A stretch of 64,000 nucleotides of DNA from Lumbricus terrestris (Eukaryota; Annelida; Clitellata; Crassiclitellata; Lumbricidae). Position numbers and translations under genes: made by a program. Position 1 is the first letter of the stretch. Every line of letters begins with the position of its first letter. The stretch lies in contig OX457036.1 in assembly GCA_949752735.1 (NCBI GenBank), positions 17,315,933-17,379,932 on the forward strand, given 5' to 3'. Below the pieces are notes generated by a model. It searched no databases, was not told the DNA's origin, and worked only from the letters and a program-made list of their open reading frames with translations. This document shows, in pieces, positions 50,682 through 60,690 of the stretch.

Positions 50682-50728
<47 letters not shown>

Positions 50729-50742
50729 TACTGTTACTATTA

Positions 50743-50774
<32 letters not shown>

Positions 50775-53700
50775 TTTGTTAGGCGCTACTATTTAGTGAC
50801 TACTAGTGCATTACTTTGTTTCAAAAGAACTCACTTCTCTTAGTAAGTAAGTAACTGACTACTTTTTTGCTGCCATTGCCTGTATTGGTACTGGACTTTT
50901 GTACCAACATAAACGATGATTGATTGATTGATTGATTGACTGATTGATTGATTGACTAGTCAGTCAGTGGTACTGAGCTTTTTTGAGTGATGGATATAAT
51001 TATCACAATCTCTCTTGAAAGTGGCCGTTTCAGTGCGAGCTTTAGCTGTTTATTTAATAGAATGCTGAGCAGGAGATGTGAACATGTTGTTGTGTAGCCG
51101 AGTACCGTAATTAGTACAATCTGATGCCAGTGTAGGCCGAGTTGTTTCTGAAAGTCTTGAGATGCAATGACCCTGTATCCAGTGCCCTTGGATTCTTCCA
51201 CATCACCTCCGGTGCCAAGAAATGGAAATGAGGCCCTCCTCTTCCCAAATGTTTTTTACGCTTGATGTCGGACGGGAGCGCCTCTGAGTAGGTACCTTGA
51301 AGGGGCGCTATATAAATTAAGATTGATTGATTGAAATGGAACAAGAGGCATTGTCTTACTTTCTTCATCGTTTATCTCATTACCTGATCTGTTCTGAAAG
51401 GTGACTGGTTCTTTTCCAGGTGCCCCCGATGTTCCGTACGACCTCCAGTTCATCAACGCCACACATAACAGCATCTCTGTGACATGGAAACCTGGATTTA
51501 ACGGTGGAGCACCTCAGTGGTTCCAGGTTGCATACAATCCAGTGGAGGTTGATGGAAAGAAGTATGAGGATGTCTTACCACATGGAGCTACCATCTACAC
51601 CATCAAAGGTAATGGCTGATGGTACTTATGGTAAAACTGGCACAACCAACTCAAAGAAGTATTCAAAAAAGTATTCACCTGCTACTTCAACGGCAAACTG
51701 GAGATTGTTTCTATTAATTCCTACTAATTTGTTAAATACTGGATGTTTGTTGAATGTTGAAACAGAGACTGAACTTTTTGAAATGGAGCAACAAACAGGG
51801 TATTCAATATTTATAAAATCTGGCATAATAAGACAACTTACACTTAAGTGAGATCTTGTAGCATTGCAACATTTGACATCTGTTGAGATTATATTCTGTT
51901 ATTTTTTAAAATTTCAGGCCTGAAGCTTGGCACCGAGTATGAAATCACCATCAAGGCCATCAACCGCTTGGGTCACGGCTCATTTCAGGAAACTTCGTTA
52001 AGGGCACGAACTTCAGGTGATTACTTACTTATTTTGTCAGTTATCACACTAATCAATCTCTCAACAGGTACATGCATGCATATGCGCATGCGTACATGCA
52101 TATGCGCATGCGTACATGCATACATTAATACACATATGCATTAGAACAATGCTATTCAACCTGTGGCCCACAGGCTAATTTTAAGTGGCCCGCCTAAGCT
52201 AGTGACTTTTTTCAAACTTTTGAAAATGAAGAAAAACAAATTACAGGCCTTGCATAGCTATAGTTACGGCTATGCAATTACTTGCATAGCCATAAGTTTG
52301 TAAGTTGTTGTGTTATTTGACAATGTGAATACACAATCAAGTTCCAATGATGCATCCGTAATATGATTATTCCGCATAGTAAATTTTAATACAACTCAAA
52401 CAATAACATTTGATCACAGTTATTGATTTTGAGTTCACCGGTGCGGCCCTCAGCTGCTAGGAAAGTTCTTCGGTGGCCCGTGGTATCAAAAGGGTTCGAC
52501 AGCACTGCATTAGAACATTCTTATGGATAGTTTAACGACAGCTTGTGACAACAAAGGTCGTTGCCACCTGCAAAAATTTCTTTGAGAACATTCTTGTAAT
52601 TCAGTGCTTCTGCGACCCATGTGAAGAACCGGCTTATAACATGGCTGTACTTAGTGTACTATCATGACATGTGTGCTACGATTTGGTCCTCATTTATTAG
52701 GTGCGATAAGTATCGAAGAAGGAATTGATGAGCGATTGTATTGTTGTATCTTCCTCCTCCGCAGCTGTAGCGCCAATTTCTGAGGATGGTCCTGGAGATG
52801 ACATTCCTCTCATCATCATCCTAACGATCTGCGCTGTCGGTCTTCTCGTCCTTGCGCTCAACATCATCCTCATCCTATTTTTCATCAGGAGACGCAAGAA
52901 GAAGCTGGAAAAAGGTTTACCTATAATTATTATCCTTCACTGGATATCGCTATCACCTGTTTCATTGGGTGAACTGATGGAAGGTTGGGTGAGTTGAGTA
53001 AATGGGTAGATGGATGGATGGACGGACGGCTGGATGAACGAATAGGTAGAAGGGGTGGGTGGGTGGGTGGATGGATGGGTGGGTGGATGGGTGGGTGGAT
53101 GGATTGATGGGTGGATGGATGGATGCATGGATCGATGAATAAATGGTTGGGTAGATTGAGATGTAGAGGTTTGTACAGTGAAGCAGTTTCCTTTCCAGCC
53201 AGTTCGGTTTGCTCATCTAAAATTCATGAATTGCATTGTAATTTTTCACTTGTATATGGTAAGTAAACATACATCATCTATAGGGGTATATTTTTTAACC
53301 GGAGCCAAATTCAAGGAAATTCGGTCCTTGCCCTTGGATAAATCACACAAAGCATAAGATGGGTTTTTTAAATTTTTACATTTATTGTGAGGCATAATTT
53401 AATTGGATAAACTGATTTCCATGACATTATTTACACGACTAATAACAGAAAAAAAATTTAAAAGGTCCAAAATATGCCAAAATTGCGTTGTCCTTTGTGA
53501 GGTTGAGTCAGAAAAACGTTCAGTTACGAAGCCGTCGAGGTATTTAGCTGATGTTGTATAATTTTACGTAATAAAATTATGGATGACGGTCGTGCTAGAA
53601 GACTCTGATTAATTTATTAACTATACTGACTAATTAAAAAATAAATAAAACAGCTGTCCTCAAAAATGTCTTACAACACCGTTACTAGTAGAATTTGGCC

Positions 53701-56700
53701 ATCTGTGGAATAAATTGAAAACTTCTGACGTTGGAGTTGACATCTTCGAAAGCAGGGAACCAGTATCTATTGATTTTCCCGGAAGAAATCCAATCGGCCA
53801 TTTCGTTCTGGTGAAAATTTTCGAAAGTTAATCAGGTAATCTTATAGTATATCAAATATTTACAACACCGATACCGTAAATTACTGCATTTAGCGTATAT
53901 AAAAAAAATAAGTTTTTCATAAATTGCATTGAAACTGGCATCCCGACCACTATGAAGTAACTATTAAATTTACCTTCCTTGGTCCGAGCCGTGTGGTGAC
54001 CTATTTATGGAAATTTCACAACTCCGATACTACAACTCCGATACTTTTATTGGTAACGGTGTTGTAGTATCAAAAACGGAGTTGTAACTGAGTGTAGGCT
54101 TCGTTGTATGCATGAATGGGTGTACGAATTTGTGTTTATATTTGTATGAATATATATATATTTGGTCCCGTGTGTATTCTCTTAATTTATAGTTATAGCT
54201 CTCAGTCATCTGCATGGAAAGGGGACAGATATTCACAAAAGATGTAACTTGCTATTGTGGATTACCAAATTGTCATTCACTGTGTAATAAAGCAATAAAG
54301 AGAAATGTTCTCATACACAATCAACCTTTCCTGAAGCCAGAGGTTGTCAGCACAAATCCAGAAGACCACGTAGTCGACACAAATCCAGAAGACCACATAC
54401 TTGACACAAATCCAGAGGACCGCATAGTCAGCACAAATCAAGAAGACCACGTAGTCGACACAAATTCAGAAGACCACATAGTCAGCACAAATCAAGAAGA
54501 CCACGTAGTCGACACAAATTCAGAAGACCACATAGTTGGCACAAATCAAGAAGACCACGTAGTCAGCACAAATCCAGAAGACCACGTAGTCGACACAAAT
54601 CCAGAAGACCACATACTTGACACAAATCCAGAGGACCACATAGTCAGCACAAATCAAGAAGACCACGTAGTCGACACAAATTCAGAAGACCACATAGTTG
54701 ACACAAATCCAAAAGACCATTTAGTCAGCACAAATCAAGAAGACCACGTAGTCAGCACAACTCCAGAAGACCACTTAGTCGGCACAAATCCACAACCGGA
54801 AGTCATAATTGATCAACAACAACTCGTGCAATGGGTCCAAGTGTCATATATGGGCATTGATTATCCTGGTGTGTTGAAAGAAGTCAAGAATGATGAATAT
54901 CGGGTAAATTTTGAAATATATATCTGAAATCTTTTAACTAAGTATTGTTATTTTTAACCACAACAAGAGTAACTAGATGGATTAAAGTTGTAATTAATTA
55001 AAGTTAGAATTAAGTAACAGTGCTGCTGTCCAGGTGCAATTTTATGAAATTTTTTAAGGCACAATAAAAGAAATAGAGTAGCATGGTTTACTGTAATAAC
55101 TAACAGGAAAAGCATGATATATGTCATATTACCAGGTAAACTGTTTTCAAGTCAACGAGTCACTCATTTTATTGTTTAGCCAGCCATTTGCAGTTTATTA
55201 ATTGCAAATCGTATTGGTGATATATATGGGAATACCTTAGGCATAGGACCGGACGGGATCCCTGAACCTACTAAACAAGGACACTTGTACAAATTATAAA
55301 AAAATGCCACAGCCAAGAATTGCTAAGTATGATGGTAGATCTAACTCTTGACTAAATGAGAAAGAATTAAGTTAGTAAGCGATAAAACATATGTGAGGGG
55401 TTTAATTAAAATATATATATTTGTAGACATTTATACTTGCAAACTCATAATTTTAAATTTTTCAAACGAACTTGTTTTTAATTTATTGTTCTAGGTCCAT
55501 TGTATGCAATCTGCTGGACACAGTGGAGGATGGATGTGGCCCAGAAGACTAGACGAGGGGTGGTATCCAGAAGTCGTGGCAATTGATCCACCGATTATCA
55601 ATAACATTCTATCTACAAAGCGAAGACTTATATATAGTTTTAATTAAATGTTCACAAATGTTATCAATAACATTACATCTACTAAGAGAAGAGTTGTGTG
55701 GTTTTTATTAAAAGTTGACAGTGTCTGAGCGAAGACTGAAATATTGTTTTAATTAAATGTTCACAAATGTTATAAATAACATTCTATCTACTAAGAGATG
55801 AGCTGTGTGGTTTTTATTAAAAGTTGACGGTGTCTGATTAATTTGTTGAAAAACTTGCTTCAATGGTCAAATGTTTGACATCAAAGGGTAAAGTCTTTCA
55901 AATATGCATGAATGTGACTTAAATGAAGAGTATTGTAGTGTGATCATAATGAAATTCTCTATTATATTGGATGGATATTTCGTTGTGATTTACCACTCCG
56001 TGACCGAGTTACAACTCCGTGCCTTTTTTTTATTAAAATGAAATATTTTTGTGGTACATATAAAAATAAATTGCCATCAGAATCATTCAGATTGTTCTGT
56101 AACATTTTAGAGCATAACAAACACTAAATAATAAATGATTGTAAACATTTATGGTATTTTGGGCGTGTTTTGTAAATAAGATAACGGAGTTGTAAATATT
56201 TAGGAATCAAAGTAACGGTGTTGTATTTTCTTCAAAATACAATAAAAACTAAAATAAAAACCTTGGTCAAATGTCATAAATTTGAGCACTGCTCAATATT
56301 AACTTTGCTTCAGCACTACTATACAAATATTTCTCTTATTTTAAAATATTTTTTTCATGACTTTTTTTCTTCTCAAATGTCATTTCTGAATTTGGCTCCG
56401 GTTAAAAAATATACCCATAGAGCCAATCAATAGTCAGATAGTCAGATGTATTAACATAGCACACGAAATCCTAAATTCAATATAAATATGAGTACACTGT
56501 TTGAGGATAGATCAAGCACAAAGCACTAACACCAGGCCACCCTGTTCTAATATGCTAATATGCATTGGCTAAGAAAAATGCTGCTGCCGATACGTCATGC
56601 TCGTTGCTACGACTTGAAGTTGGTTTTACAGACTACGCTTGTTCACCTTCAACTTCTCTCTCTGCTAAACTGTTCCTTGATTGACAATTACTGCCATACT

Positions 56701-58316
56701 GTCAACTATCATCAACTATCCATTATTGTTGGACTATACACTATACACGGTTCTGCCTGACCGATGCAAACGTCCAGTTATAGATGCTTTTCGCATTCTG
56801 CACGCAGCTAATACCTCCTGAGTAGTTTAGTAGCACTACTTAAATATATCCAATTATGTAGAAATATTGTTGTTGGAGTGTAGATGGAAGTGACAGCGCC
56901 AGCCAGGCAAACACTCTCGAGATGTTCAATGCTCCGGTCATGGTCGACGATTCGAACAAAAGTTTTACGACCTTCGATCACCGAAGCATCGACGAGTTTC
57001 AGGACGATTTCAAGACACCTTTTGACGTAATCATCATCATAATTATCTTCGTTAATTAATTAATTAATTAATTAATTTCAAAATGATGCAATGCAGAATG
57101 ATAGAATTCATAGTATGACATAGTTATTACTGCAGTTGAATGTAACTGTCAGCAGCCATGCAAGGCGCCCAACATGCCTACTACTCAGTTTACCAACGCC
57201 ATCTGCTGAATGGAAGGTTGAGTGGACCTTTGTGAGGGTAGCGGGAAGCGAGACAGCATCCGTCCAGTCTCCGGTGCTCAAATCCCTATAAAAAAGATAT
57301 TTTAGAAAAAGATAGATATTTAAAGATCTTATTTTATCTTATCTTATCTGACCATTTATAAAGTGCTTCTCGCAGCAAGAGCCTTTCAGAAGCACTCCCA
57401 GTGCGTTTAACTTCGAGAAAAAAGGCAAGTTTTTAGACGAGAGAAAGACGAGGATACACTACCAGAGAGGATGGCAGAGCGAACTGATGGGGGAAGCCCA
57501 TTCCATAGGGAGGGACCAATGCAGGCAAATGATCTGGATTGAGCCATGGCAGTCCTGACTCGAGGGACAAAGAGGTCAAGCCAATGAGCCGATCAGAGGA
57601 CCTAAGAGGACGCAGTGAAGTGGCAGAAAGGGGGCGAAGTATCTGATGGCACAGATACTTCGGAGCAAGACCCATTTGAGACTTAAGGACCAAAATCAGG
57701 ACTTTATATCTGTTTCATTGGTTCTTGACTATACAGCAGAATTCTAAACGAATCTGATCAACTGACTTCTTGCCATTTTGAAATGGCAATTGGTTGTTGA
57801 TTGGAGGTAACTATGTTAAGAACTTTCATGAGGTTATTTTAAGGCACTATATAAATATCCTTAATTCCTTTACATACAAAGTATCATACATAGATACATT
57901 GGACTTACGAGCTCCTATGGTTCTTTAAGGATAAGAAATGAAACTGATAATACTTCATCTTAATAGCCGTCATTCAGATCAGATTGGCCGCAAGGATTAG
58001 AAAATTGGCAGAACTTTGGTTGTTGATCATTAATCATTTGCTGATTGAACATTGATTTATTAATTCTAAGATAGTCATTGAAAGTTAAAGTATGAGTTGC
58101 TGATCCTCTATGCAAGAGGATGGCGGTTCATATACATGTTCAAGTTGGTGGTGTGAACAGTTCCAAATCAGGACTCAAGGCTTATTTATTTCGTAAGGCA
58201 TATCGTATGTGAGGCGCCTTGTGACAGCATGGCTGTGTTACGGCACCATAGAAATTGTCACAGTTATTTATATTTTTTTATACCCCAAGGTATACAGGAT
58301 CCCTCAGGGACTTCAC

Positions 58317-58370
<54 letters not shown>

Positions 58371-60656
58371 TTATTGTTAGTATTATTATTATTATTATTA
58401 TTATTATGTTGCAAGATCTTGTGCTAGGATGTGGATGTCTATGAGGAACTGGTCTTCGTGTCTTAGGTACCAGATGACGTCGGTAGACTTTACGGTCCAC
58501 CAGGCGACCCTTACTACCCCGGATATTATGGTCATGGACCGGGTCCAGCTCCAGGGCAAGTTCCGTTTCGTCCAGACTACCGTCGGGTAGGCCATCCAGT
58601 GGGGTCGGACAGTCAGGAGGGACTCTATCCGGATGGAATGATGAATCATCCGGCGTGGGATGGAGGATATCGAGGTACATCTAACGCCTTTCCAGTTTGA
58701 TTTATGGAAATTTCTTACTGCAATTCTGTTTCATTCGAAAATTAGAAGACTGTATTGGAAACTTGATGGAGAAGATGATTATGTTCAAGATTTGTTTTGT
58801 TCAAGATTAGTTTTGTTCAAGATTAGTTTTGTTCAAGATGATTATGTTCGAGATTAGTTTTGTTCAAGATTAGCTTTGTTCAAGATTAGTTTTGTTCAAG
58901 ATTAGTTTTGTTCAAGATTGGTTTTGTTCAAGATTGGTTTTGTTCAAGATTATTATGTTCAAGATTTGTTTTGTTCATTTCAGTTACTTTTGTAATTAAG
59001 GTATTATCATATTAATGTAGGCAGCAACTTATTAGATTCTGCTGAATCTAAGGTTTAGGTGAGCACTGGATGATCTGTTTTGTGGCAGGCTGACATTGAA
59101 GATGCCATGTCAAGTAGAAAATGAAGATGATGATTGTGAGAGGTAGACAGTACTGTGGTAGGTTGAGAGTGAATATATTGCTACAGATAGACAGTGAAGA
59201 TACTCTGACAGGTTTGAGATTGAAGATTCTGTGACAGGTATACAGTTCTGTGACAGGTTTGAGAGTGAAGATTAGGTAACAGATAGGCAATGAAGATACT
59301 GTAACAGATAGGCAATGAAGGGAGTGGGATGGAATTGTTTTCTGAATTAAGAAGAACCAGTTTTCCATTGAATGTTGATTACTGGAGATTTGTATTTCGT
59401 TTATAGGTCCGTATACAACTGGATCACTTCCACGTCAGGGAGACGATTACACGGAACAGTTGCGGAAGACGCAGAAGAACCACTTGGGACAGGGAGGGCA
59501 ACGGGTCAGTCTCATTCCATCGGTTTTCCAGTTACAAACAGCAGTGATAACATAACAACAGATGATAGTAATAATAGAAATAATAACAATTGATAATAAT
59601 ATTGACACTTTTAAAGGACAATAGCCACTGCTTCCCTTGTTAGTTGTACTTTCTGTTACTGGTGTTGATTGTTGATGCTAATAATAAAAGAGCAATAGTA
59701 ATAATGCTAATTGTAGAAATTAGAGTGTAAACTATATTAGGAAATTATAAGCCATTTGACTATGGTTGGTTAAGCCCTGTCGATGGTTCAGGGAATCAAA
59801 TACAGAGTTGGGTCATGATGGGTAAGTATGTTTGAATGGCTAAATGTCGCATTCAGACCTAAATGACGTTACTGAACAGACGAGAGTGGACACAGCACTA
59901 GGCATAAAATTCCCAAGTCATTTTGAATGCACCCACAACTATTTCATAAGGAATCTTCGGGCCCCCACCTATTTCCTAGGTTAGGATTTCCTTCCCCTCA
60001 GGTGTACCCATCGTCTCCTTGCACTACATTTATCAATGATCAGTTTCTCTTATAACGCATTTGTTGTTCTAACTGTTTAGAAATGATCTTGTGTACGATT
60101 GTTTGAGAGCAATAAATGAAAGAATGAATAAATGAATGAATGAACGAATGAATGAATGAAGAAATGAACGAATGAATAAATGAATGAAAGAATGATTCTT
60201 GGAATGGTTCTCTCTATTTTCCTAGGGAAGTGCTCATATTCCGTACGCTCCCTCTCCACCTGTCAGAAGTTCGAGCAAGGGTGCAGTTGATGGGCATAGT
60301 GGAGTGGTCTTTCGAAACCACAACCACCCTACAGATGAACCCAGCAGATACGTCCCTCCAGCTGGTAATTGCTTACAACCGAATACACTGATTAATTATC
60401 AATACTAAATGATGGGTGAATAAAAGTAGTTGGACTAAGGACAGCTGGAAAAATAATCGAAATATTAGTACTCACATTAAATGACACTATTTTATCTCAA
60501 TTAATCAATTCTTTAAAATTCTGCAGAATCATATTTACTTTGGCGGATAATGATGATGACGAAGATGATGATACTAATACTGATCATGATAATAATAATA
60601 ACATCACAGCAGTAATTATTATTATCAGTAAACAGTTTATATGAAACATTATGAAT

Positions 60657-60690
<34 letters not shown>

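Larger units (their letters stand above)
53284..56416 (+). mobile_element. 3.1-kb DNA transposon with 30-bp TIRs carrying a two-exon gene
   Basis: The first 30 bp (GGGTATATTTTTTAACCGGA then GCCAAATTCA) are the exact reverse complement of the last 30 bp. ATAG flanks both sides (53280-53283 and 56417-56420), a possible 4-bp target duplication. Nine or more ACAAC(A/T)CCG(T/A)TAC-type motifs cluster between the TIRs and the internal gene. The only good gene inside is 54214-55647. No DDE transposase is visible, so the superfamily is unassigned and mobility probably depends on another copy. It sits in nephrin intron 17, sense orientation. Confidence 0.9.
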
